Assembly: GCA_019054805.1 (NCBI GenBank) | Contig: JAHQIY010000003.1 | Span: 5,952,001 to 6,016,000 of the forward strand | DNA from: Brachionus manjavacas | Taxonomy: Eukaryota > Rotifera > Eurotatoria > Ploima > Brachionidae | Reading direction: 5' to 3' | DNA length: 64,000 nt | Shown: positions 10,865 through 20,954 of the stretch, piece after piece | Layout: every line of letters begins with the position of its first letter | How positions within the stretch are numbered: the stretch's first letter is position 1 | Notes under the pieces: model-generated | Seen by the model: the letters and a program-made list of their open reading frames with translations, nothing else | The model's database searches: none | What the model was told of the DNA's origin: nothing | Program-made: the position numbers and the translations under genes

Positions 10865-13800
10865 ATGAATGAAAAGCATGCTGAAGAAATTCTGAATCAA
10901 TCGGAGCTGTCCGAATGCGGCGAGGACGTGAAGCCGGAAATAAAGTCGTCGCTCGAGTCGCTCAATGTGAATAAGCGAAAGAAGAAATCGGTGATACAAA
11001 ATGCGGCCGATGAGGACAGCGACGACAATCTGGACGATGAAGAAGTTGATCTTGACGAGAATAACAATGAATTGAAAATAAACGAAATCTGCGACAGTGA
11101 CATTAATGAAAATGGTCACGCGGCCTCTGACCTCGATCTAAGTCTATTCGATGAGAACAACAACTTGTCAGAGGACAACCATGAAGAGGAGAACTTTTGC
11201 AACCAGGATTTGATTGTGTGCGGCATGTGCCAGGCTGATTTCAGACTATCGAATATTATTGATTTTATTGAGCACAAAATAAACAAATGCTTGAACCATA
11301 ATCAAAAGTCACAAGATGCTCTACTGAAGAATTTGAACTCAAATCTGTCTCAGATTAATAATAAGCTGAGCACTGGCAAAATTAGATCCAATTATAAAGT
11401 TAATTCAGATGGCTGTGAATTAAATGAGAGTGATGATGCTCATTTGAATGGTAAGGGTTTTTTTTTTTTTCCAGCAAATTTTTTGTCCATTTTTCCTTTT
11501 TGAAAAAAATTAGATTTAGAGTTTTTTTTGCCAAAACTCGGGCAACAATTGCCAATTTAAAAAAAAATCTAAATAGAAATAATTATTTAATTAGAGAAAA
11601 AAGAAATGTTTTTTAATTCTTAATTAAACTTTTAGAAAATCAAACACGACATTGAAAATTTTTAAAACATTTAATTTTTGTAAAATAAGAAATGAAAATT
11701 TTTGAAACTGAAGTTTTCTTATTCCAATTTAAAATTACAGATAAATCTATTTACAACAACCATTGGAATTTCAAAAATTTGATTTAGTTTAAAAATGTGA
11801 AATAAATTAAAAAATTATTTAACGTAAAAATCGCTTTCTCTTTTTCGCTATCAAAGAATTTCTTTTGAGAGAATTATTTAAAACTATTAACTATCAAAAG
11901 AAATGTTTATTAAAATGAAATAATTGAATCACTATTGATTCATCATAATTTTTTTATTTTCTTATTAATTATTTTTACACTTTTAAAATACGTAATGTTT
12001 TACAATGATTATTTTTATCACTGTATTAGAATTAGGTAGAATCAAGTTGATAATATTTTTAGCTTTGCATAATTTTATATATTATTAATAAAAAAGTTAG
12101 ATGTTTTATTTTTGAAAAAAAATTTCGAATAAAAATAAAATTTAAATTTGAAGAAAATACGCAAAAAATTAGGATCAAATAACCACTTTAACATTTATTT
12201 AATCAATTGTAAATTAAAGAATCAGAAAATGGCAATATGTCCACACCATACATTTACAAGTGCTCGGAATGCAGCAAATTATTTAGAAATGCGGCATTTC
12301 TTGTCGAGCACATAGAGTCAGATCACAATATGATATTGTGTAAAAAATTTACCAAAACAGGCGCCTCAATAGAACCTAAATCGAGCGTAATGCAAAATGC
12401 AAAACCGCAACAGGTTGCTCCAAAGACAATTAACTTTAAACCAGTGCAAGTGACGAACGGAAATTTAGCCACCACAAACAGACAGTCAATGTCGCCACAA
12501 TCGGGCCTAAATTCGCCCAAGAAATTCAAGTCCAAGCATGACATTTCACCTCAATCAATGCATCAACAAAACAGTGGTACCATGCTTTCAGTGAATAATA
12601 CAACGCCAACATCCGCTGCTGCAATCGCTACCGTTCTGGCCAACAACAATTTGACAAAAAAATTCACCAACATAAATTTGGCAAATTCAAATCTGAGCCA
12701 ACTGAAAGCAATAAAAACAACAACCAACGGTCTGACCATAATAAATAACAATTCTATGGGTGGCAACAGTGTCAACAGTGTCAACAGTGTTTTGAACAGT
12801 GGTGTTTTGAATAACAGTGGTGGCAACAATCGACTTGGCACAATTCGCAGCACAATCATACCAAATGGCGGCGGTGCAACAAACAAAATGTTGCCAACAA
12901 ACAAACCGCTTGTCAAGGAAGAGTACGACGATGCAGCAAATCAAACAAATGATGAAGACGAACAAAACCAAGAAGACGAAATAAACAACAACGCCAACAG
13001 CAGCAGCAGCAATGAAGAAGAGAGCGTAGAGTGTGGCAAAGTGATTTCAGCCAAAAGTGGTCCATCTCAGCTGAGCATAAAAATAAACTCATTGCTGAAC
13101 CAGGCTGGCGCAGGAGGAGCTTCCAATTCAATTGCGGCAATCGCTGCCGTTCTAAACTCTCAATCAAACTCTTCTAATTCTTCGTCGTCAAATTCATCGA
13201 CTTCAACATCAGCATCACCTTCAACGTTGACCAACAGCCCAAATGTTCTATCTCAATTGAACAATCTTTTCACTCAAAACACATCTCCAAATTACATAAA
13301 TTTGTTCAATCAAAATCTACTCAACTTGTTGAACAATCAATCGCAATCGTCACTCTTGTCACCATCGTCGACTTCGTCGTCGAGTGCTTCGTCGAACAAA
13401 ATGCAGCCAAATGGTGCCATCGCATCGTCAAGCAACTCGAGCACTTTTATTCAAAACGGTGATGACAAGTCTCGCAACAAAAATCTGCTCGAGACCATAA
13501 ACGAATTGGCCAAATTCAACCAAGATCCGTCAAAGTTGAGTGTGACAAGTGCTACAAGTGTACAAAACAAAGTGAACATGCTAAATGGAAGTGGTGGCAT
13601 GAGTGGTGGTGGAATGGGTGGTGGTGGAATGAGTGGTGGCGCAGGGAGTTGTGCAGTTGGCATGAATGGCCTTGTGAATAAGCCCAAGCGTGAAAAAAGA
13701 ACAGATACATGCGAATATTGTGGCAAGGTGTTCAAAAACTGCTCGAACTTGACCGTACATCGGCGCAGTCACACAGGAGAAAAGCCGTACAAATGCGAGC

Positions 13801-14522
13801 TATGCAACTATGCTTGTGCTCAAAGTTCCAAACTGACCCGACACATGAAAACTCATGGACGCGCCGGCAAAGAAACATCCTATTGTAAATACTGTTCGAT
13901 GCCGTTCAGTGTGCCTAGCACATTGGACAAACACATGAGAAAATGTGACAAAAATCCCCAATTCAATCCAAACGCATCCTCTTCATCAGCAACATCAACA
14001 ACAACAACACCAACGCCAACGCCAACTTCAAATTCAGCTCTAACTCCAATCTCAAGTGCAAATGGTGCACACAGTTTCGGCCTAAGTCTACAAAGCAAAA
14101 TAAGTCTTGCACAAAATCAACTGAACATGAAAAAGTCCATTCAACAAGCAAAACGTTTGCCAAACCAAATAAACATGATGGCTTATAGTATGCAGAACAA
14201 TTTGCCAGCTGGTGTGCGCATGAACCATTTTAGTCAAGATAACGATTTGGATCATGAGAATGACGAAGAGTTGGATGCGTTGGCCGAAGAAGGTGACAAT
14301 GAAGACGAAAATTGTCTCGAGAGCACTATTGACAATGAAAATCAACAATACGACGAAGAGTACGGCGACGACGAAGAAGAACAAGCCATGATCAAGAATG
14401 ACAATTTATTCGACGAGGAAAATTTGGAAGCATTTTACAGCTCTGATTATTTAAATTGTAAATCCAGAGAAATTGTTATTAAAACAGCTCAAGCTAGTAT
14501 CTCCAGGCACGAAAATATTTAA
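10865..14522 (+). CDS. BCL11: BCL11/CG9650-type zinc-finger factor, copy 2, with altered C-terminus
   Basis: The exons are 10865-11450 and 12220-14522 (alternative acceptor 12226). The donor is G|GTAAGG at 11451, and phase 1 joins correctly. Exon 1 encodes an acidic, lysine-containing N-terminus and the family's C2HC finger (C119, C122, H137, C142; [20 protein letters not shown]), which matches CGQCQMNFPLGDILIFIEH of BCL11A. The large exon is virtually identical to copy 1 at 2212-4425, including synonymous sites. The difference I noticed is a 3-bp deletion plus a substitution in an Asn/Ser/Val repeat near 12795. All four C2H2 fingers are kept. After 14430 the sequence departs from copy 1, so the acidic tail is replaced by about 30 unrelated residues and a stop. 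It could be functional, a truncated paralogue or a pseudogene. ATG 10865 is the first visible in-frame start, but a short 5' exon may be missing. Confidence 0.88.
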
Positions 14523-15150
14523 TAAATTTTACCTTAAAAATTTTTGTTTTGATATATTTATAGTGATGAATTAATAATATATTTTTTATATATCCGAAAT
14601 TGATTTGGTATTGAAATATTACTTTTTTAGCTATTAAAAGATTTTTTTCTATTTTTAAAAAGTCGAAATATTTTAAATAATTTGATTTATTAAATTTAAT
14701 TTATCTTTGTTAATTTTGAATACCCATTAATTTTTTAAAATCTCATTTGAAATAAACTTTACCGTATTTTATAAACAAAACAGATTCTTTCGAAGAAAAA
14801 AGTCCTCTGTAATATAGCTTTTATGTGATATTTTTCAATTTTATTAATATTTTTAATATGTAAATTAAAAAAACGAACATTTTTAAATCTCTAAAATCAT
14901 CATTTCTTATATATTAAAATATTTATTCTTATTAATATTTTATTTTATGAATTGTTTACAATTTATTATTCATATTTGAGCTATAATATTTTTCCACCAC
15001 AAAACGAGTAAAATTACCAAAAATTAATGTAATATAGCTACTCCTACTTCATATTCACTAAATTATATAAAATCAACACTTTTCTCTTTATTTTCGCAAC
15101 AAATATATTTAATTCCTAATTAATTTTGTATTTCATAACTATTAATATAA
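14523..15150. other. Non-coding A/T-rich spacer
   Basis: This is the region beyond the breakpoint of BCL11 copy 2. It does not resemble the downstream region of copy 1. I see no gene or repeat signature. Confidence 0.5.
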
Positions 15151-15158
15151 AAAAATAG

Positions 15159-15690
15159 CTAATTAAAGAAAAATGAAATTAAAAGCCTTTTTTTAAGCAT
15201 TTTGGTACCACAATTTTCACTTAGTTTTCCGACAATATTGTTTGAAGTAGGAGGTAAAACCTCAATCATATATATTGGTCTACTGATGACATTAACTCTT
15301 TTGCTATATTCATGACTACTAAATTCATCAGACCAGAAGAACACTTGCTAGTTGTTCCATTTATTATCACTAATTTTTCTGGGATTTTCATCCTTTTATA
15401 TAAAATATATAGTATTACTTAAAGAAATAATTCTGTGTCACTTTTTGATCTTCTGGATATCTTTAGTAGGTTCCGAATCTTTGTTTTTTAGAAGGTTCTA
15501 GTCCATCATTAAATTATTGTCTAATGATATCGTCAGGCTTGTATCCTAAAGCCTCGAGTTCGATTTTATGTTGTTTGATCGCTTGATCCAGAAGAACAAT
15601 TGCTAGTTGTTTCATTTATTATCACCATTTTTTCTGAGATTTTCATCCTTTTATAATAAATATTACTAAAAGAAATAAAAATTGATTCGA
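15159..15690 (-). pseudogene. Unidentified decayed coding remnant with internal direct repeat
   Basis: The minus-strand translations read like coding sequence broken by stops. Around 15480-15620 there is KIELEALGYKPDDIIRQ, then LEPSKKQRFGTY; around 15200-15345 there is SDEFSSHEYSKRVNVISR and a C-terminal part with NCGTKMLKKR. I do not recognise the family; a transposase remnant is possible. A block of about 90 bp (15334-15427) is repeated directly at 15589-15679 with about 10% differences, so part of it has been duplicated. Confidence 0.4.
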
Positions 15691-15734
15691 GTGAATCAAA
15701 CTTTTATTTTAATAATTATATTCCAATTACTTAG

Positions 15735-16400
15735 CCACGTAATAAATACGGAGGAGGAGTATCTATCTATCTTGAATTAGATTTTTCCGTAATTACTGAC
15801 ACTGCCCCTTCTTTTAATATCTTTAATAGAGAATATTTAGAAATCCTTGATTTGTTATTAGTTTCATCCTCAGTAATAAATAAAATAAGTGAGTGTCGAG
15901 TTCTCAATAATCAAGATATGACAAGTGACCATTTTCCAATCGAAACCTCCATAGCTTTCGATTACTTATTTACCTCGAAATCCCAATCAAAAAAGTTTAA
16001 TTATAAAAAAGCAGATTGGCATTTATTTCGTGAAGTTCTAAATGTCCCAAGCCATTACTTAGTTGCTTTTTCAGGGACGATTGACGAACAAAACGAAATA
16101 ATTACCAAAAAAATTTTGTCTGCTGCACAAAAAAGTATACCTTTTCAGACTCTAAAAGTTTTCAAGAGCAGAATTTAATCCCGACCCTAACACTTGACAA
16201 CCAAGATTTTAATACAAATGAGAAAAAAGGAAAGTAATTTGGAGAAATATTATCTACAACATTTAGCCTTAATACTGACCTTGAAAACACTGAAAAAGAT
16301 TCAGAAATAACTCACTCCAATTTAAATTTTTTTAAGAGCAATAGTCAGCCAAAATTTAACGAACCGATTAACCTTAATGAAATGATATTGAAAAAAAAAA
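15735..16400 (+). mobile_element. LINE family B fragment: endonuclease domain remnant
   Basis: Translation gives NKYGGGVSIYLE, then NIFNREYLEILDLLLVSSS and DMTSDHFPIETS. The SDHFPI block is the conserved end of the apurinic-like (APE) endonuclease domain of non-LTR elements, and the sequence parallels 26280-26900. Part of the endonuclease is deleted (GGGVSI runs directly into the NIFNRE block). The match continues to a linker with KFNEPINLNEMIL near 16350-16385 and is then cut by the tail of another element. Further RT sequence of the same kind resumes at about 17100-17480. Confidence 0.75.
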
Positions 16401-16510
16401 AAAAAAAGCAATTGGCTGTACAAGTGGGGCGTCTACGTGCGCCACTGCTTGGAGACCTAAATCTCCCATAGCATTTATACTACTACTACTATACTATACT
16501 ACTAATTGCT
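16400..16510 (+). mobile_element. LINE 3' tail with two short hairpins and (ACT)n
   Basis: After a long A tract, two short inverted repeats occur (GGGCG..CGCC near 16426-16444, then GGAGA..TCTCC near 16450-16468), followed by an ACT-rich microsatellite (16479-16503). This layout (hairpins then trinucleotide tail) matches the LINE 3' end at 60080-60150 (minus). It interrupts the family B fragment. Confidence 0.5.
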
Positions 16511-16519
16511 TTTTGGCTT

Positions 16520-17040
16520 CGTTTTCTGTAGGGCATTGAGCATGTGTTCTTTTAGGTTTGCTTCTTCTCTTTTTTACTCTTATCTAAATTTTTTGCATTC
16601 TTTCTTAAATAATCAATCAAAGCATCTGAGGCAGATTTTTTAGCGTTTTCTTTACTTCGTTCTTCTAATGAATTTTTGTCTGCATTTGATAAAATCAGAA
16701 GGATCAGATTATAAGTTATAATTTGGAGATAAAGATAACGATAATAAAATCGGTGCTTTGAAAGGAGTCATTGAAGTAGTGGGTTCAGGTGATAATTTAG
16801 GTGAAGTGCGTTATAGTCTTACTGAATTTAATTGCAATTTTTGTTCATTAGACGGCAAAATTTCATCATCTGAAAACTCTTCAAATAATTCGCCTACATT
16901 TAAGATATTTCTTTCGATAAAACTCCGGTTGATTAGATTAATTCCTTATAATTTTAAAATTTTAAATGAAATAAAAATTGTGAAAAATTTTATTTTAAAA
17001 AGTAAACCTCAAATTTGGCTACGGCGTGTGCTCGCTTAAA
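16520..17040 (-). pseudogene. Unidentified decayed coding-like stretch
   Basis: The minus strand shows coding-like segments broken by stops: a lysine/serine-rich stretch near 16570-16690 (EERSKENAKKSASDAL, DKSKKEKKQT) and an upstream acidic/serine-rich stretch near 16780-16930 (LFEEFSDDEILPSNEQK). I do not recognise the family. It lies between two pieces of a family B LINE, so it is probably transposon- or gag-derived. Confidence 0.3.
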
Positions 17041-17099
17041 AGCTTTTGTTGTTATCTTTTTGAAAAGTGCCCGTTTAACCTATTTGATTAAATCATTTC

Positions 17100-17485
17100 T
17101 TTACTGTAGAACATTTTAAAGTAAAAATAAATAATCACTTTAGTGATGAATTCAAAATATCTAATGGCGTTTCTCAAGGATCAATTATTAGACCTTTATT
17201 ATTTGGTATTATAAATGATATTTCTTAAAGAATAAACTTAATGATGAATATTCACTTTTTTGCAGGCGATCTTGTTTTTTTTTTTTTTTTTGAAAATAGA
17301 AATATTAAAAGTGAGATGAATAAGTAGAAAGATGAATTAGAACAGTGGATTTTCAAGTGGAAAATGAATATTTTGGTTGAAAAGTCTTGCTCAATGATAG
17401 AAAAAAATGCCTCAGCTATACACAATGAATTCAAAAAAGTTAGATGAGAAAAATTTTCGACAAAGCATCCCAACTTTTCGAATTA
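17100..17485 (+). mobile_element. LINE family B fragment: RT palm remnant
   Basis: Translation shows NGVSQGSIIRPLLFGIINDIS, equivalent to the GVPQGSVISPLLFSIFINDIP block of the element at 30190-31340, then FAGDLVFF in place of the catalytic FADDL, and QWIFKWKMNILVEKSC. The second catalytic aspartate context is altered (FAGD), and stops and a T tract break the frame. It is inactive. Confidence 0.75.
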
Positions 17486-17539
17486 AAATACGAAAATAAC
17501 TCTAATTTATTGATTATTTCAAAAAGTAATGTTTCAAAT

Positions 17540-18340
17540 CGTCAGTAAAAGGTTGGTACTGTGGGATAGCGCCTGGTCACCCGATAACAAACAATGCACT
17601 TGAATCAACAAGCAAAAGACTCGAAAAATTTATACGAGCCTAAAACAATAAAATTAGATGTATTTTTAGAGGACCTAGATAAAAATGTTACTGGCCATTG
17701 GTCATTTGTAGGAAGTGAAGAAGTTGTTGACACAAATATGTTTTCTATTCAACCAAAAGTTTCATTGTGGGAATATATACAGGGTTATCAATGGTCATTG
17801 TTTAATATGAAGGTAGAGAAGATCAAATTAGAACACAGCTTTACTATTTTGTACAACGAAGTTCGTATAATCAAGTCATTCCAGTTAGACATTGTACACA
17901 AATTATTAAACCAGATGTAATGCAGCAAACTTTCCCCAAAAAGCGTGGTCGTGAATCAAAACCTAAACTTGAACAAGCAACTATTTCAACACAAGCTCAA
18001 GCAATGACATCAAAATAAGCTCAATCAACGAATACAATACATGAGATTTACAAACAAATGTGCAAAGATTATTTGTTGTCGGTTAATCAATGTAACTGGA
18101 GTACATTTTCAGAGTTTACAAGCGAGTATCAAAAACAATTAAATCATGATAATTGGAAACTGAGCACTTTTACATGCGAATATTTGCACAAGTATTACAT
18201 ATGCAAACACATAATTGGTATCATATGCGAACAGTTCAAAAATCAACCTATTCCAAGATTTCCAAGAATCCCGTACCTCTAAATAAGATTCGTGGCAAAG
18301 GTAGACCAGCAAAAATGAAAGAGTCTTTGAATAAATAATT
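17540..18340 (+). mobile_element. MULE-type DNA transposase C-terminal remnant with SWIM finger
   Basis: The frame opens with IAPGHPITNNALESTNK (17570-17615), resembling the 'ST-N--ES-N' block at the end of MULE transposase cores. Further on (about 18150-18230) is a SWIM-like zinc finger, TCEYLHKYYICKHIIGII, whose first cysteine of the usual CxC pair is not evident. The C-terminus is basic, RGKGRPAKMKESLNK, as in many animal MULE transposases. Frameshifts and a stop near 18016 split it. It is a dead remnant; I see no terminal inverted repeats. Confidence 0.65.
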
Positions 18341-18344
18341 TTTT

Positions 18345-18780
18345 TTTTAAATATTTTATATATTTGATTTTTTTGTTAGAGTTTTATTTTTTTTATTGGA
18401 CATTTAATATTTATATGACATTTTGTTAAATACTTGAATTTTAATTATATTTGACGAATTCATTTTTCATAAGACAAAATATTTAATATCATAAGATAAT
18501 TGTTTATAGGTGGAAATTTTTCTTTTTTTGTGGGGATTTTTACTGACGTTCTTCATGTTTTATCTAAATCTAAATTTATAGAATGTGTTTTTTTTTTTTT
18601 TTTTTAGCTAAATAAAAACAGCAATTATTCATTTATTAGATATGAGCTTGAGATAAGATTATTAATTAACCCATAGCTTTTTTTGAATAAAAATAAAAAA
18701 TCAAAATAAAGTGGAAAAAAATAAATAAATATAAAAATATTTTAAATATAAAAGAAATTTAAAAAAATAAATATATTCAA
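18345..18780. other. A/T-rich spacer
   Basis: Non-coding sequence with T and A tracts. Nothing recognised. Confidence 0.4.
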
Positions 18781-18784
18781 ATCT

Positions 18785-19510
18785 CGATTTATCTAGATCC
18801 AAGCCAGTCTTTATATCAAATGCAATTACATCTTTGCCTGAATTCGAATCAAGAACTTCAAGAAAATGTGATATGGATTTGGAGAATGACTTAAATTTTG
18901 AGACCAAAAATCTCTCTTAAATAAAGTAGACGTAAATAAATCGGCTGGACCAAACGATATTGATCTGCATTTACTCAAAACAAATTCACAATCTTTAGCT
19001 TTTCCCTTGTCGCAAATTTTTAAAAAATCGATCTGTGCAGTCAACATCTTGTACTTCAAATTTACTGAAAACTTTAGATCTTTTAACGGATTCAATCAAT
19101 AAAGAATTTTGTGTTGATACTTTTCACGCCGACTACTCAAAAGCGTTTGATAAAGTTTCTCACCCAAAACTTATTTAAAAACTTGAAAAATATGTTATAC
19201 AGGATAATTTATTATCGTGGATGAAGAATTTTTTGACTGAGAGAAGCCAAAGAGTTGTTTTGGGAGAATCAGTATCATCTTGGTAGGAGGTCTCAAGTGG
19301 TGTGCCTCAAGGTTCTGTACTTGAACCAATTTTATTTGTCGTCTATATAAATGATTTACCAGAATTGTTAGAGAGTCCGTGTAAGATGAATGCGGATGAA
19401 AACAAGTTACTTAATATTTGGAAATTCATCCCAAACAATAAATTGCAAAACGACATAATAAAACTAGAATATTCAAAGGATTCTTCAAAACTTGTTCGTT
19501 CCAGAATTTA
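18785..19510 (+). mobile_element. Decayed LINE reverse transcriptase fragment
   Basis: The linker reads VDVNKSAGPNDIDLHLLK (18925-18980), the usual 'NKSPGPDGI' block before RT, then FHADYSKAFDKVSHPKL (19120-19172), [14 protein letters not shown] and [12 protein letters not shown] (19290-19380). The catalytic YADD is replaced by NADE, so this copy is inactive. Sequence type is close to the LINE at 60080-61482. Stops and frameshifts are present. Confidence 0.8.
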
Positions 19511-19539
19511 AAGGCGTTTTTGAATTTAGCAAGGACTCA

Positions 19540-19935
19540 ATTTGCCGTCTAGATTTTCTTGTCTATCTGCTCAATCTATTTGAGCTTACAATTCAAATCT
19601 AAACCTAAATCTCTTTCCACGGACGACTGTTCTAACACATGCATGTGTAATCTTTTTTCACAGTGAAAGGAATTTGGGAGTGCTTTTGGAGCCAAATCGC
19701 ATAGCATTTCTTTTGGTTAAACTACATGTGCCAAGTGTCAGCCCAGTACTATATTGTCAATATCTTTTTGAACAAGTTCTAGGTCAATCAGCGAATTACG
19801 TATTGTGGAGATTTGCTGCCGTTAGCAAAAAGTTTATATGCATTTAGTACTGATTCTGACATGTCGTTTATCGTTTAAAAAAATGATAAACAGTAATGGT
19901 CCAAGGACCGATCCTTGAGGCACACTACTAAAGAC
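19540..19935 (-). mobile_element. Decayed LINE RT fragment, opposite strand
   Basis: On the minus strand the sequence starts at 19935 with SSVPQGSVLGPLLF, runs through MRFGSKSTPKF (about 19680-19720, the 'KCKVMHFG' block) and ends with VERDLGLDLNCKLK (about 19580-19625). It abuts the BCL11-derived fragment at about 19936-20180 in the same orientation. It is broken by frameshifts. Confidence 0.75.
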
Positions 19936-20180
19936 GTTTGAGTTTATTTTTATGCTCAGCTGAGATGGACCACTTTGGACTTGAATTTCTTGGGCGAATT
20001 TATGCCCGATTGTGGCAACATTGACATTCTGTTTGTGGTGACTGAATTTCCGTTCGTCACTTGCACTGGTTTAAAGTTAATTGTCTTTGGAGCAACCTTT
20101 TGCGGTTTTGCATTTTGCATTACGATCGATTTAGGTTCTATTGAGGCGCCTGTTTTTAGTAAATTTTTTACACAACATCT
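19936..20180 (-). pseudogene. Third BCL11 fragment, internally deleted
   Basis: The minus strand carries [35 protein letters not shown], matching BCL11 copies 1 and 2 (equivalent to about 2326-2525 of copy 1) with several substitutions. It then jumps directly to the sequence equivalent to about 3050-3085 (GTGGTCCATCTCAGCTGAGC). About 520 bp is missing between, with only a 2-3 bp overlap at the join. The frame is lost after the join. There are no fingers, so it is non-functional, and it is continuous with the LINE fragment to its left. Confidence 0.85.
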
Positions 20181-20235
20181 TTTTGTTTTTTTTTCTTTGA
20201 AATTTAAGACAACCATTTTTGACAACCGTTAATAT

Positions 20236-20940
20236 CAATTATATAATTCGCCTTCTTAGATTTTGTAGTAAAGTTCTATGACATCAGCATTGGGAGATGA
20301 TCAATGGAATTAAAGTGACTTATAGAATAGAGTTTTATTTTTATTTTCATGTGGCCGCAACCTTAACTGCTCGAAACGGCAAAATTTTCATGTATGATTT
20401 TTCGGGTCTCAGTTTATCTGAACAGTTGATTACCTAATAAGTGATAAATTAAAAGGAATAATTTTCACTATTTCAAATATGTGATTATAAATAAGTTTTG
20501 GTGATCAAAGAACAAATTGGGTGATCAAAAAATTTATTGATATAAAATATTTAAAGTCCAAATATTAATAAATTAAACGAGTCATTTAAAATAATTTAAT
20601 TGTATATCCTACTTGCAATTTTTAATGTGAATATTTTAAATTTGCGAGAATTTTGTCCATGTTATTTTCCTAAAAAAGGTGATCAAATATTAATTTTGTA
20701 ATAACTGGATAGTTTTAGCGATCAATTTAAAAATTATGCGATCAGAAAAAAAAGGTGATCATTAGTTCAGTTAAGTGATCAATATTGATCACTTCAAAAA
20801 CGTAGGTCAAAATTTTAACTTGTACTTTTTTAATTTTTCAAATAAATCATGACTTTTACTGTAATCAGAGCTGTCCGGCATTTTTTTTTCTTTCTTTAAT
20901 ACTAGTCTGTTTTCTTGCAATTTGTAGATTTTATTTTAGT
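20236..20940. repeat. Spacer with a cluster of GTGATCA motifs
   Basis: Between about 20499 and 20800 the motif GTGATCA or GCGATCA occurs at least seven times, including an inverted pair (GTGATCAATATTGATCAC near 20775-20793). The rest is A/T-rich. The pattern resembles the subterminal repeats of some non-autonomous DNA transposons, but I cannot define ends. Confidence 0.4.
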
Positions 20941-20954
20941 ACTTATTTTTTAAT

